DNA of 64,000 nt from Labia minor (GCA_963082975.1 OY720348.1:14628078-14692077); one strand, 5' to 3'. Positions 12,388 to 24,353 are shown, counted from the stretch's first letter. The notes: generated from the sequence alone by a model not told the origin. Made by a program: numbers and translations.

Positions 12388-12501
12388 CTTTTTACTATCT
12401 CGCCAGAGATAGTAGTGCGATCACGAAAATTCATCGATATTTTGATGTTTTTATACGTTTTGAAGGCTCCTGAATCATTTTCACTAAGGTTGAGAAAAAT
12501 G

Positions 12502-12539
<38 letters not shown>

Positions 12540-12978
12540 TGTGTGTAGACAAGATTAAGCAAAAACGGTTTGAGCTAGAATCATAAAATTTGGTACATGG
12601 ACATTATTCAAAATTCGTAGTTTTCTATCAACTTTTGAGAAATGTAGCTCAACCGGAAGAGGGTCATTACCTACAACGTTTTGATTTTTTTTCCTCTAAA
12701 GTGACCGTAAAAATAAAGATATATGTTTGATAGTTTTTCACATGATTAAAAATTGTATAAAACTGCTATATATATATATATATATATATAGAATTTCAAC
12801 TTGATTGAAAGTACCCGAATTAATTTTTTTAACACTGCAAATCACGCGCCAACACGTGACATGGTGCCATCAACAGAGCCAACACGCGCTGCTTTAATAA
12901 ATATTATTTATTAATTTTAATTTATAATTTATAATTAATTAAATTTAATTTAAATATAATATATGTTATTTAATCCAG
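12388..12978 (-). repeat. Family A repeat, copy 5 (antisense)
   Basis: It opens with actatctcgccagagatagt, the complete terminal hairpin of the family (arms ACTATCTC/GAGATAGT). It then runs in reverse through a CT/GT microsatellite, the ggtttgagctagaatcat block and the CACGTG block, and fades near 12,978. The open frame across its first part is a property of the repeat, since similar peptides appear in copies 1 and 6. Confidence 0.65.
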
Positions 12979-13989
12979 TAATTGAAGTATATAAAGTATT
13001 TATATAACTATACGAATTTATGAATATGAAAAATAATATTATAATCATTAATAATAAATATATTCATAGAGTAAGTTTATTAAACGAATAACTATGATTA
13101 ATTAATAATATATTTTTAATTAAAAAGGGATTATTAGTGGATATATACAATATAACAGTTGTTAATTACCTATTAGAATGTTCACTCCGTCATTTCTGGC
13201 GTCTTTTGCTATTCACTGTTCAATGAATACTAAAAAGTAAATTTTTTTATTTTAATATAATTTATTTTATTTTATTTTATTTTCTTAATATTATTTTTCA
13301 AAGAATTGGCCGAGTCGCTTATCGCTTTTCAATGCAATCATATAAACACTCGAATTATTCTGGCTGTGCCCGTTTGCCCCCTGCATTTAGAAAATAAATA
13401 ATATCATTTATTTTTTATATATTAATAATTAAATTGATAAAGAAAATAATTTAAGGAATGTTTTCATTAGAAAAAAGATAATCTATAGATTTATATATAT
13501 ATATATATAATTTATAAAAGTATACATATTTTCTTTTACAATTCGATTAGAAAAAATTTTTATTTTATATGATGTTGTTATATTATTATATATTATGATA
13601 TTCTATAGTCTAAGTTTTTAATTATATATATTAAATTTAATTATTTATAAGTGATCAAGTCATGAGGGCCTCGGACCCTCTACATAGATATCTTATTATA
13701 CTAGCATAAATGGTATATATATTTGTATAGTTGTATAAGTTTTAAATATTGTATTATATAATATAATAATTGATTGTATTATATTAATAATTAATAATTG
13801 AATAAAATAAAAATAAAATAATAATAATATATCTTACTGAGATAATATATATTATAATTAATATTATATCTTAATGCGATAGTTAATGAACAATTTGTGA
13901 TTGGAGTTATAATAAAATTTTTACTAACTTACTAACTCGCGAAATTTATTTAATTTTATTTAGGATAATCACTTCTGATTATGAAATTA
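12979..13989. other. AT-rich DNA with a balanced island at about 13,300-13,390
   Basis: The island at 13,300-13,390 is of mixed composition and non-repetitive. The rest is AT-rich, including a TA tract near 13,492-13,510. No gene was seen. Confidence 0.35.
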
Positions 13990-14590
13990 TTTTTACTATC
14001 TCGCACGAACATTTTCGATGTCGAGATTTTGATGTTTTTATACGTTTTGAAGGTTCCTGAATCATTTTCACTAAGGTTGAGAAAAATGTCTGTCTCTGTG
14101 TGTGGATGTATGTGTATGTGTGTATGTAGACAATATTACGCAAAAACGGTTTGAGCTAGAATAATCAAATTTGGTATACTAGCATTATTCGAAATTTGTA
14201 GTTTTCTATCAACTCATGAGAAATGTAGCTCATCCGAAAGAGGACCATTACCTACCATGTTTTCATTTTTTTCCTCTAAACTGACCGTAAAAATAAAGAT
14301 ATAAATTTTTCATAGTTTATCACATGATTAAAAATTCTATAAAACTCCTTTATATAGAATTTCAGCTTGATTGAATCGCTTAAAGTACCGGAATTAATTT
14401 TTTAACACGGCTGCAAATCACGCGCCAACACGTGACGTGGTGCCATTAATAAAGAGCCAAATATGCGCTGGTTTAATAATTTATTTATTAATTTATAATT
14501 TATAATTAATTAAATTTAATTTAAATATAATATATGTGAATTAATCCAATTCAAATTTTCGAGATAGTCTTATGGAGATACTCCAGACTT
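13990..14590 (-). repeat. Family A repeat, copy 6 (antisense arm of an inverted pair)
   Basis: This copy begins with actatctcgcacgaaca (hairpin partly lost) and ends near gagatagtcttatggagata. About 30 bp separate it from copy 7 in the opposite orientation, so the two form a large inverted repeat. Confidence 0.65.
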
Positions 14591-14618
14591 TTGTATTTAT
14601 TGTGGCTCAATTAAATTA

Positions 14619-15222
14619 GCTGGAGTGTCTCCACTCGACTATCACGCAATTTGAATTGGATTAAATAACATAATATATTATATTTAAATTAAATTTAATT
14701 AATTATAAATTATAAATAATAAATAAATTATTAAACCAGCGCATGTTTGACTTTTTATTGATGGCACCATGGCACGTGTTGGCGCGTGAGATTTGCAGTG
14801 TTAAAAAATTAATTCTGGTACTTTCAGCAATTCAATCAAGCTGAAATTCTATATATAGCAGTTTTATACAATTATTAATCATGTGAAAAATTATCAAACA
14901 TATATTTTTATTTTTACGGTCACTTTAGAGGAAAAAAAATCAAAACGTTGTAGGTAATGACCCTCTTCCGGTTGAGCTACATTTCTCAAAAGTTGATAGA
15001 AAACTATGAATTTTGAATAATGTTCATGTACCAAATTTCATCATTCTAGCTCAAACCGTTTTTGCGTAATCTTGTCTACATACATACACACACACACACA
15101 TACATTTTTCTCAACCTTAGTGAAAATGATTCAGGAACCTTCAAAACGTATAAAAACATCAAAATCTCAACATCGAAAATTTTCATGATCGCAATACTAT
15201 CTCTGGCGAGATAGTAAAAATT
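14619..15222 (+). repeat. Family A repeat, copy 7 (sense arm of an inverted pair)
   Basis: The most complete copy runs from tggagtgtctccactcgact to the terminal hairpin actatctctggcgagatagt followed by aaaaa. Paired with copy 6, a transcript through both would fold into a long imperfect hairpin. Confidence 0.7.
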
Positions 15223-15257
15223 TAAAGTTATCACAATTTAGAATTTTCATATATTAA

Positions 15258-15320
15258 CACGTTTCCGCCGGCATGTATCACCACATAAAATAAATAGACA
15301 AATTATGGAGCCGGCGGGAA
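15258..15320. mobile_element. Degraded copy of the TTAA hairpin MITE
   Basis: It starts CACGTTTCCGCCGG after TTAA (15,254-15,257) and contains agacaaattatgga and GCCGGCGGGA as in the 5529-5611 copy. The last bases and the right TTAA are lost. Confidence 0.5.
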
Positions 15321-15784
15321 AAAGGCTATGTCATGACACATATTTATTTACGTATAATTATTGCAAGGAAATTTAGAATTTAGTTATTTCTGCAAGTTTT
15401 AAAACGTTTGTTGTAAAATGTATCCGATCTATCCCAACTCTGTCTACTTTATTACAATAGCAACAGCAGAACTATTTGTTTCTTAAGACTATAATTATAT
15501 ATTTTAATCGCGCACGTATTCGTAATTTTTGCTTCTGTGACTACGCCCCCCCCCCCCACCCCCCAAAGTAAATTTACAAATAATTGAAATAATTGATTAT
15601 TAATGAAAAAAATTTTTCGAATAAAACGATAAATTAAAAAAATAAAACAAAGAAACAGATTTAATTGGGAAAATTTTGTATAAATTACTTGCAAATTAAT
15701 AAAAATAATAACAAAAAAAAAAAAAATAAATATAAATCAAAAATAAAATAAAACAATTATGCCAAGGATAGATATTTTATATAA
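15321..15784. other. AT-rich DNA with a C-run
   Basis: A C-rich homopolymer lies at about 15,545-15,564. No gene or element end was recognised. Confidence 0.5.
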
Positions 15785-16060
15785 CAGTGATTCTCAACCT
15801 TTTTTTTTACCGCGGCACACTTTTAACGGTTTAAAAATTTGGCGGCACACAAAATAAAAGATAAGTGTAAAAGTTTACCATATTGAAAAAAGTGGTCCCA
15901 AAAACGGTTTACCATTTTATGGTTTTTAGAACCAATTTGAAAAAAATTTAGAAAAAAAGTCGGAAATGTTTAAAAGCCTTTTTACATTTGTAATAATTTG
16001 GCGGCACATTTTGATAATCTCGCGGCACACAAAAGTGCCGCGGCACATAGGTTGAGAATC
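15785..16060. mobile_element. hAT-type MITE family B, copy 2
   Basis: It starts cagtgattctcaacc, followed by taccgcggcacactttt. The interior contains tttttagaaccaatttg, and the right side has gtgccgcggcac and gttgagaatc. The last four bases of the right inverted repeat are lost, so no target duplication can be assigned. Confidence 0.7.
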
Positions 16061-16229
16061 GAATAATAGAATAATAATTGAGCATTAGGAGGGGAAATGG
16101 AACAGTTTTTAAGTCTTTTATAACATAGAACAAATAGGAAAGAAAATTTTTTAAGTCGTGGTAATCAATCATAAAAAAATATCATTTGCAATTGAATAGA
16201 TAACGATAATAATTAAAAAGGTTCTTTGC

Positions 16230-17060
16230 TGACATCTCGAGAAAGCTTTTAATGATTTTTGGCAATGGAGGGAGAGGAGCGTCCGTCCCTTGAAAGCAAT
16301 GGCGGGCGCATCGCGTGTCCTTTATGACTTCTAATAGTGGAATCACATTTATCCATATTGTATCCAACAATTCCATTTAAGGATCATATAATAGCATTTA
16401 GAATGGAACTAAGTGCGATCGATCAATTGAAATAGCCCAGGGCTTGTTAAAGTGCTAAGCCCTCCCTTCAGAATAAATTTAAACGAGAATAAAGTGGCGT
16501 CAGGGCGTTAAGAAATCAATGACGCTCATAAATTCAACTCCTTCGCCTTTAATCCAATTACAAGAAAAATTTTTATTGATACCCAAGAAACATCTCTCGA
16601 ATATTTTGACTGGACCAAAAAATAGGAAAGTATAGAATGAAATGAAAAGTAAGGAAAATGTTTTATTGATTATGATTATGAAATTATTTTGTGAAAAATT
16701 CAATAAAATCCGGAATTCATAAAAAGAATAAAAAATATGGGGAGGATGATTACAGGAATCACATTGTCTGGATCAATTTCAACAACAGCAACAACCTTTG
16801 TGGTTAGAAGATGGCTGCATGGGAAGACAAACAAGAAATTAGCAGCAAGGATTACAGCATATTACATGGCGTTGAAGGTGAGGGGTAGCAACCAACCCCT
16901 GGACTCTTAATGAGCAAATGGAAATGTTTGTGGTGAGTGGCGGCATCCCAAAGGGCAATTCATTTTCCTGCCCCTGTGGTATTAAGAGAGCATCCGAGTC
17001 CACCCCCGCCCGCCGTTCAACAGTTGGTCCAGTGAGGCACCACCTTCACCCCTCAATCTC
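16230..17060. other. Balanced unique islands (possible regulatory elements)
   Basis: Two blocks, about 16,230-16,560 and 16,740-17,060, have balanced composition and no repeats. Short frames occur in several phases with no recognisable domain. They sit in what would be the first intron of the hamlet-like gene and could be enhancers or unrecognised exons. Confidence 0.3.
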
Positions 17061-18354
17061 AGTATACCACTCATTTATTTCCGTAAATTACTATTCATAT
17101 AAATAACAAGAATACTACATTTTTTTTGTAACATCAAATGATTTTTATTTTTTATAATGATTACGAGCTGTACAGACCGCCTTTGACGCTCTTTGCATCT
17201 AGAAAGGGAGCTCAGCCCCCCTGTACCCCCTAAGTAATAAGTATTATTTAGATGAAAGTCTGTATGTGTAATAGGTTTTCATTTATTTTATTTATAAAAT
17301 TAAACTAACTTTTTTTTAACTCATTTGGTCTCCTCACAACCACACAAATAAATTCAAATATTTATTTTTTAATTTAAATACGATTTTTTTAATTTAAATA
17401 CGATTTTATTCAAACTAAATCGTAAGTAATAATAATTGGAATACAGAAATATTGAATGTTCTTTGATTTAATGTAATTTTGTCCATTTAGCCTTAATCAG
17501 CATTAATATTCTCCAAAAATTAGATAAAACTTATAAGTTGACTCCTGCTCATCCAAGTTGCTTAAGAACCGATACTAATCAACTAATATTATATTTTAAG
17601 ATTATAATTAAATATTCAAATTTCAAAGTATATTAACTGAACTTATATTTCTGAATTTAATAGCAAGGTGATTTTCAAAATTTTCTATTTTATTTGCATA
17701 TAATTGATTACATAGGTTAACATTTAAACAAATTCAAATATTTTAATGTTTAAATTTATAAATTGTAATAGAATAGAATTAATTGGTTTTAAAACAATTC
17801 CTTTTTATCATTTGTCTAAAAAATCATATTTTAATTTCTCCATAATCTATAAATAATTTTGCATTTAAAAAATAGAGTAGTAATTAATAATTGAGTTATT
17901 CACAACTAAAAACAAATAAAATGATAATGTAATTTACTCATTGTAATGGACGATTTAAAAATATACTTCATAAAACACTAAAAAAAAATAATTTCTATTT
18001 TTTTATTTCTATTTGATACATAAATAAAATTTTACCCTTTACTTTTAAATAGCAAAGAAAAAATATTCAAATAAAATAAGAATAATTTAAAAAAATAATA
18101 AATTAAGATAAATATAATTAAAATATTTTATTAAATTAATTAAAATTTATAGAATAAATCATTTAATTGAAATGATATTTAAATATTAGAAGTTAAAATA
18201 AAAATTTAAATATTATAATCATTCGATCGTCACTGGTGGGAATTCCAAGAATTATTTTAATTGTATATTCATTGTCGGATATGAATCGAGACCTTCATTG
18301 AGCCCGCGGTATCTTTAAATATTCAACATGGATTGATATAATTTATATATTTAT
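17061..18354. other. AT-rich DNA, no gene recognised
   Basis: A short C-rich patch lies near 17,205-17,232 and a balanced patch near 18,230-18,320. Otherwise it is low-complexity AT DNA. Confidence 0.5.
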
Positions 18355-18515
18355 AGCCAATTTTGAGTTTAGAACATCACAATTTCCGGATAGACAGACA
18401 AACAAACAGACATGAAAAATTCTAAAATCACTTTTGGATTCTAGAGGTATTAAAACGTGGTAGATATAAAAACAATTTTAAATTCTGAGCAAGGCGGAGA
18501 CAAAGACCTTTATAT
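18355..18515 (+). repeat. Possible LINE 3' tail
   Basis: The segment ccggatagacagacaaacaa, followed by ttttggattctagaggtatt, resembles the 3' ends of insect non-LTR retrotransposons, which often carry gacagacagacag-like tracts. There is no coding sequence and only one copy here, so assignment is weak. Confidence 0.3.
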
Positions 18516-18780
18516 ATTGAATATATATATATATATTGGCCCTTCATTCAATTTATTTTTTAAAAATAAATACATAAATAATTATCCATAAATTTTTAAA
18601 ATAATTTTAAATTAATTTACAAAATTCATTCATAATAATTAAAAACTCATTATTTATTATGTGATTTATTTATTTTATTTTCACGTTTGATAAGGACAAA
18701 TCAAATACATACTATGTAAAATGATTTTAATTAATTATTTTAAAAAAAGAAAGAAAAATATCTAATTTGTATTATCTATA

Positions 18781-18900
18781 GGACACCACGAAGTCAGAGA
18801 GTCAAAACACTGAACTCTCAACTTTGTAGTCGCGGATTCAAGTCCACCCTGCTTACATGTGCAAGAAGCTGCTTGAAATAAAAAGTAATGCTAATCAAAA
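18781..18900 (+). repeat. tRNA-derived SINE or tRNA-pseudogene candidate
   Basis: At about 18,833 the sequence ggattcaagtcc matches an RNA polymerase III B box (GGTTCGANTCC-like). The preceding 45 bp could fold as a tRNA anticodon arm but lack a clean A box. An A-rich, tRNA-unrelated body follows. Confidence 0.4.
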
Positions 18901-19049
18901 AATCATAATAAATGAGATAAAGGAGCCGTTGTACCGATCATACAACACTAATATTCAAATTAGACTGCAACTGTTCTTTGATAAGAAGATATATTTGGAT
19001 AATCAATTCCTTTTATTAAAGCAAAGTATTTAAAATATATAAATATTAT

Positions 19050-19115
19050 AGGATAGCTTAAATGGTAAGCTTGATATACAAAACTGAAATGTGATTGTTC
19101 AAACCTCATTAAATT
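19050..19115 (+). repeat. tRNA-like head (SINE fragment)
   Basis: tagcttaaatggt (A-box-like) is followed about 35 bp later by gattgttcaaacctca (B-box-like). The spacing is that of a tRNA, but the acceptor stem does not pair well, so it is more likely a SINE head or tRNA pseudogene than a functional tRNA. Confidence 0.35.
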
Positions 19116-19238
19116 TAAAATTATTTAAAAAAATGTAATTAAATAAACTTATAGTGTTATAAAAAACATCTGAAAATTATGATAGATTCCAATATATATT
19201 TATATAATATTGATACAACCTTTTGTTTTGTTCTACAA

Positions 19239-19443
19239 CAGTGATTCACAACCTTTTTTTTACCGCGGCACACTTTTCACGGTTTAAAAATTTGGCGGCA
19301 CTCGAAGAAAAAGATAAGTGTAAAAGTAATTTATTTATTTACTATATTGAAAAAATTGAAAAAAGTCGGAAATGTTTAAGAACCTTTTGTAAAATTTGGC
19401 GGCACATTTCAAAATCTCGCGGCACAGTGGTTGAAAATCACTG
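19239..19443. mobile_element. hAT-type MITE family B, copy 3, with exact 8-bp target duplication
   Basis: The termini cagtgattcacaacc and ggttgaaaatcactg are flanked by perfect direct repeats TTCTACAA at 19,231-19,238 and 19,444-19,451. The 8-bp duplication places the family in hAT. At 205 bp this is the shortest complete copy in the window. Confidence 0.85.
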
Positions 19444-19451
19444 TTCTACAA

Positions 19452-20338
19452 TAATCTATGAAAGAGATATGTTAAAAGTAATCAGAGGTAACCGAAAAAA
19501 TTAACTTCTCTTGTATTATTAAAGGAAAATAACATATATTAACCCTACACTGCTCGATTTTTTAAATATTTGAAAAAAAAAAAATTCTTTTGGATGCAGA
19601 TTTTTCTGTAATTTAAATATTAAAAATAAATGTATGGATAATACCTGTTGGATTTCCTATTTTATACTAATATTTTAATTAAATTTGATTAAAATTAATA
19701 TTTTTATTCAATAAACTTTTTAATTTTTCATTTATCAAAATAAATAAAATTACTTTTTGTATATTCCAAAGAATATATATGATATCTTTTCTTTGAGCTT
19801 CTAAGAAAAAAAAATTTTATTAGAATTTTTTATGAAAAACATTGAGATATTTTTTTTTATTTTTTTTTTCCGCCTAGGGTGTATACCCATATAACAGGAC
19901 ATATAAATATAGAAATAAATATTTTTTCTATTAAACAAAGAAACAGAAATAAATAAATAAATAAGTAAATACATTTTCTATAATTGCTTCTTAAAAAAAA
20001 ATTAATTTCTAGACCCTTCGTGATTAGATAAAGATTGATTTCAAACAATAAATATTAAAAAATATTTGATAGGAGAGAACAAAGATATATCATGAATAAT
20101 TTATAGGTTATGGTGAGAAAAGAGAAAGGGAGAGGGTAAGTAGTAAGAAAAGTATTTTTTTTTTTTTTTTTGTAGATAAAAGATAAACTTCACCCTTTAA
20201 CCACTAAACATGTTCTAAAAAATCATTTCTTAATAAATCAATGAAATAGATTCCATTACATATTAGTAAAAAAAGAAGTTGTCAATGCAAAAATATATTT
20301 TAGTTCCCTCTTTTAATTAGTAGATAATTTGTATAAGA
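19452..20338. other. AT-rich DNA, no gene recognised
   Basis: Low-complexity AT DNA with T runs near 19,850-19,868 and 20,156-20,171. Nothing else was seen. Confidence 0.5.
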
Positions 20339-20572
20339 CAGTGATTCTCAACCACTGTGCTGCGGCACTTTGGTGTGCCGCGAGATTATGAGGCTCTTAA
20401 ATATTTCCGACTTTTTTTCTAAATTTTTTCAATTTGGTTCTAAAAAAAAATAAAGAAAAAAAGATAAACCGTTTTTTTTAATATGGTAAACTTTTACACT
20501 TATCTTTTTCTTTGTGTGCCGCCAAATTTTTAAACCGTGTGCCGCGGTAAATAAAAGTGTTCAGAATCACTG
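20339..20572. mobile_element. hAT-type MITE family B, copy 4, with exact 8-bp target duplication
   Basis: It runs from cagtgattctcaacc to gttcagaatcactg and is flanked by GTATAAGA at 20,331-20,338 and 20,573-20,580. Subterminal GTGTGCCGCG blocks and the interior core (ggttctaaaaaa) match the other copies. Confidence 0.85.
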
Positions 20573-21590
20573 GTATAAGAGAAGGTATAGTTTCTTCTTT
20601 TTTTGTATTTTACTTTCTTGAAATTAATTAACTTTTTTAATTATATAATTGTAATTAAAATGGATGAATGATTATTTATATAACTAAATGACTATTGTAT
20701 AAAGATACAGCCAAGGTTTGTGGTTCTAAATGGTATTAGTGGGGTTGGCACCTTTCCCCCACTCTTTCTTCATCATAACAATTTAAATTGCTAATAGCGC
20801 AACCTAATCCTCCAATAAGCGGATCTATTCTATGTTTATCTTTTCTTAACTTTTTTATTTATTATTATTATTATTAAAAAACAATAAGAAAAAAATTATA
20901 TTAAACTAATTAATTAGTTAATAAATTTTTTCTATTTATTTTAATTAATTTTTATGTATGGCTATAAAGAGAGGGAGTGAGAAATGTGATTTGCTTTCTT
21001 AAAAAAATAAATAAATGGTGATGGAATTTTGGAGTGACATTTAGAAGAATCTTTTTTTTTCATCGATGGTTTTATAACTTTTTTGATGCATTTATAGATT
21101 GATTTTTTTTTCGTAAAATGAACATATTAGAAATTCTTTCGAACCCCGAACCCTTTCATCAGCAATATCGACTGAGGGTGGAGGAGCACGTGTCAAGCCG
21201 GACTTGAAAGCCAAAGACTCCCCTTTCACGGGCAAATTACCGTTTGCCCCTCTCGTTGAGGGTGGAAAGTCACCGCTATTGTTTCCAATCGAATGAAAAA
21301 TTAAAGAAAAACGAATTCCACTTGGCAACATCCAGCAGCCAATGAATGAATCGGGGAAATCGTGGTTGAGATGAGTAGGAGGGTGGGGGGGGGGGGTTGG
21401 AATGGGATGGAGGTGAACCATTACGGGGTTGTTTTTTGCGGTGAAGTCCAATGCGAGGTGTGCGACAGGACAAAGGGGAGTGCATCAAGATTCTGGATTG
21501 GAATTCTTCTTGCTCGAAGCCAAGGACTCGTGTCTCGGTTATTCCTTGTCGAATTACCAAGAAGAATTGCGGGAGCTGTCAGGGGGTGCG
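20573..21590. other. Mixed AT-rich DNA and balanced islands left of the hamlet-like exon
   Basis: Balanced islands lie at about 20,705-20,830 and 21,135-21,560, the latter including a G-run near 21,382-21,396. Several overlapping frames occur on both strands, none with a recognisable domain. On the minus strand this would be the start of intron 1 of the hamlet-like gene. Confidence 0.35.
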
Positions 21591-21651
21591 GATGCCACGT
21601 GGGCCGCCCCAGCAGCGGTGACAGGCGACAAGGCGCGGGCGGCGCACTTAC

Positions 21652-21688
21652 CTTGGGTCACTTTGCGAGCGATCGACTTGGATCTCAT
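21652..21688 (-). CDS. ham: First coding exon of a hamlet/MECOM/PRDM16-like gene (12 codons plus 1 nt)
   Basis: On the minus strand an ATG at 21,688-21,686, in a good context (A at -3), encodes MRSKSIARKVTQ and then one base. It is followed at once by a consensus donor CAAG/GTAAGT (intron from 21,651 downward). MECOM and PRDM16 proteins begin with MRSK..ARKL, also on a short separate exon. Drosophila hamlet is the arthropod member of that family, a PR-domain and zinc-finger transcription factor. The exon sits in the most GC-rich part of the window. No PR domain or zinc-finger exon of this gene is visible to the left on the minus strand, so the rest probably lies beyond position 1. The assignment rests on 12 residues, the donor and the context; chance is possible. 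Confidence 0.55.
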
Positions 21689-21960
21689 CCTTGGAAGGCG
21701 GCACCTGCACGACGTCAGGCCACGACGACGGAGCTCATCCTCCGTCTTCAGGTCGGGTGGCAGGCGCCAGGTTCAAATGCCGCTCTGTCCGAGAGGGCGG
21801 CCGCCTAAGAATTGGTGCGCACTCTTCCTGCGCTGCTGAGAAGCCACGCCCCCGCCCCCCTCGTCCCCCCTTGTCACCTTGCGTGTCATCGGAGGATTAA
21901 GAGACAACGGTAGGCAACCACACACACACACCTACCCCTCCGCTACCAGAAAAAACACCA
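21689..21960 (-). promoter_or_regulatory. GC-rich putative 5' UTR and promoter of the hamlet-like gene
   Basis: The sequence upstream (minus strand) of the start codon is strongly GC- and CpG-rich to about 21,900, in contrast to the AT-rich window. It includes a GCGGCCGCC block at about 21,798-21,806. Longer frames on the plus strand here are best read as by-products of GC richness. The transcription start was not located and no TATA box is obvious. Confidence 0.45.
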
Positions 21961-22953
21961 CCACCACCACCACCACCTGACAAGAAAAACATCCAGGAAA
22001 AGAACAAGAGTGGGGGAGAACAACCCCTAATACCGCGCTCTTCAACAACCTAAGAAGAGCACCATCTCTACAAAGGATCCTAATAAATTGTAATTGAATT
22101 CCTCCATGCCAATCAGCAACAGCAGGTATTAAGTTTAATGAGAGGAGGAGAGGAGTGTAGGGGGGGGGGGTGTTGAACGTGAATTGGATCTCTTAATCTC
22201 GTTGAATAGAATTTGTAGCCTTCCAGAAGAGAATAATTGCAACTGAATTTGTATTGGAAAACAACGAAAGGCAACGAATGTAAAGTGCAACCTATTGACC
22301 AGCGCAGACAAAAACATTATGATTGATTTCGTTGTATTGTTTAGTCTGGACACAGAACCCAATAAACTTATAATTTTATGAATCGTCTCCCCCTACGCTC
22401 TACGTTCCCCCCCCCTCCTCCCCCCAACCCTACTTCACAAAATTTTTTTATTTTCCCTATACAAAACCTGATCTTGAAAGCATAACATCAATAAAAATAA
22501 TGAATATTGACTTACAAAATAAATGATAAAACAAAGAGAATTCTTATCTAAATTTATAAACCAATAGAAATTATTTTTCATATAATTTTCTTCATATAAT
22601 CTTTTTATTGGTAGGTAGAGAATATCTCACTATCCATTAAATTGTAACAGTCTAATTGAATACATTCCAAAAAAACACCTCTATTTAAATTCTTTTAAAT
22701 ATAAAATGGGAAAATATGTCTAAGTACCCAAATTGTGGATGAAAAAATTTCAAAATTTTCTAAAAATAAGTTTTATAATTAACAAAATGAGATGATAAGA
22801 ATTAATAAAAAAATTTAATTAATTACTAAAAACAAATAATCGGGGAATATTTGAAAATATATTATAATATTTAGTGTAATCTCGACTTTTAATATCCTAT
22901 CAAACTTTGACTTTTTTTTAGAAAGTAGTTATTTTAAGAGTGTCAGATATATA
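21961..22953. other. Upstream flank of the hamlet-like exon, then AT-rich DNA
   Basis: A (CAC)n tract lies at about 21,957-21,977, a G-run at about 22,159-22,170 and a C-run near 22,409. Balanced sequence extends to about 22,440 and may belong to the promoter region. After that the DNA is AT-rich without recognisable features. Confidence 0.4.
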
Positions 22954-23344
22954 TAGTGAACTCTCTATATAAGCAACCTCTCTATCAGCAATATTCTTTA
23001 TAAGCAACCTCTATACAAGCAATTTTTTTAGTTCAACTGTATAAGTCACTTATTTTTTTAAAGCTAAATTTTTGAGTTGACAGCTGTTCACAACAATATA
23101 ACCTCAAATTGTAAAAATTCTGTTATTGGAATATATTTGTGTTTTGTGCTATCAGTATTGAAGTTAATTTCTTTTAATTAGAATAGTAACTGGAATTTCT
23201 CTTAGTTTCTGTTAATTTATTTTTATTAATTAATTTATATTTTTGAGCTTTAAATACAATTTCTTCCTATAAACAACTTTTCCCAATAAGAAACTTTTTT
23301 ATTGAAATTGGTTCAAGTGAGTTGCTTATATAGAGCGTTCACTG
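22954..23344. mobile_element. pogo/Tigger-like MITE with TA target duplication
   Basis: The left end tagtgaactctctatataag and the right end cttatatagagcgttcactg are inverted repeats with few mismatches, flanked by TA. The CAGTGAACnCTCTATATAA terminus resembles pogo/Tigger elements (CAGTNNAACCTCTATATAACG-like). It is 391 bp and non-coding. Confidence 0.65.
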
Positions 23345-23699
23345 TATTATATCGTAGGGATGTAAATCTGATAACAAGATTAGTAACAACAGTATTAGTG
23401 ATTTCATTCCGAGAATACATCATTTGTTCGTTTGAAGCATATGATGAAACCGCTTTAAAAAAGAACAATGGTTGTGATTAGTTTATAAGGTTTGAAATGG
23501 AATTGGACGTAATAGACATTTACTATAAATATATTTGCAATCTATAAATTTATAATTATAAAAAAAATATTCATTATAGTTTTTTTTATGTGGCATATGA
23601 CTTGAAAATGAATGGCATCGTTAATATAATTAAAAATAATAATTCTGCCTATGTTTACAGATTAAATATATATTTATTTATTTTTTTATAAAAGGATGA

Positions 23700-23734
<35 letters not shown>

Positions 23735-24321
23735 CACTTCCTGTTTAAAAAGGAAGAAGAAAAAAAAGGAAAGGTGGCAGGAGACGGCAGCATTGACATC
23801 AACGAATATTAATCAATTGATTAAGCGACAAGCGTTCCAACTGGCAATTTGTGGTGACATTTTGAATTTATGTACCGTTTAATATCTCTTACATTTCTGC
23901 GAATGAGCTTTTATGGAAACATTATTGGAGCGCGAATTAAACTCTTGAAGGTGGTGGTGGTTGGGTAGCGTAGGGGTGGAAGCGTCTTGATTGGGGTTGG
24001 ATGCTTGTCGACCAATCTTCATTCCGCTTCCCAATGGCGACCGGTTTCAGTAAGCATTTCATGCTCCATTGAAGCTTTGCATAGGAATGTATATGCATCT
24101 ACACCAACATTTTTGTAACTTTTTTTTTTCTTCAATTGCTAATGGTTGACTTGGTTGTTGTTGTAACAAAAACAAAGTAGACGAGATGACCAGGTTGTTG
24201 ACCGAGGTGGCGCCTGCGGCCATCGATTCTCAGCAGATTATTGCAAATTGGCGATTTGTTACGGCTGTTTAGTCTGCATTCAAGCAAACAAAGAAATGAA
24301 ACTCAATCGCAAATTTAACTT

Positions 24322-24324
<3 letters not shown>
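23345..24324. other. AT-rich DNA, then a balanced unique island at about 23,765-24,300
   Basis: A TC microsatellite lies at about 23,704-23,730. The segment 23,765-24,300 is complex, balanced and non-repetitive, with no credible frame. It lies upstream of the hamlet-like exon and is a candidate cis-regulatory region. Confidence 0.35.

Positions 24325-24353
<29 letters not shown>
24325..24353 (+). repeat. Poly(A) tract at the left edge of the segmental duplication
   Basis: 29 consecutive A residues immediately precede caacgccaaaatacaataaa, the first sequence shared with the later duplicated units. The same shared block begins at about 32,257 and 37,543. Confidence 0.6.

Noticed and set aside
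19050-19115. A functional tRNA gene
   Set aside because: A-box-like and B-box-like words are spaced correctly, but I could not pair a convincing acceptor stem or anticodon loop.
21362-21900. Plus-strand frames of 69-148 codons over the GC-rich island
   Set aside because: The minus-strand start exon with a perfect splice donor explains the region better; the plus-strand peptides are low in recognisable motifs and arise from GC bias.
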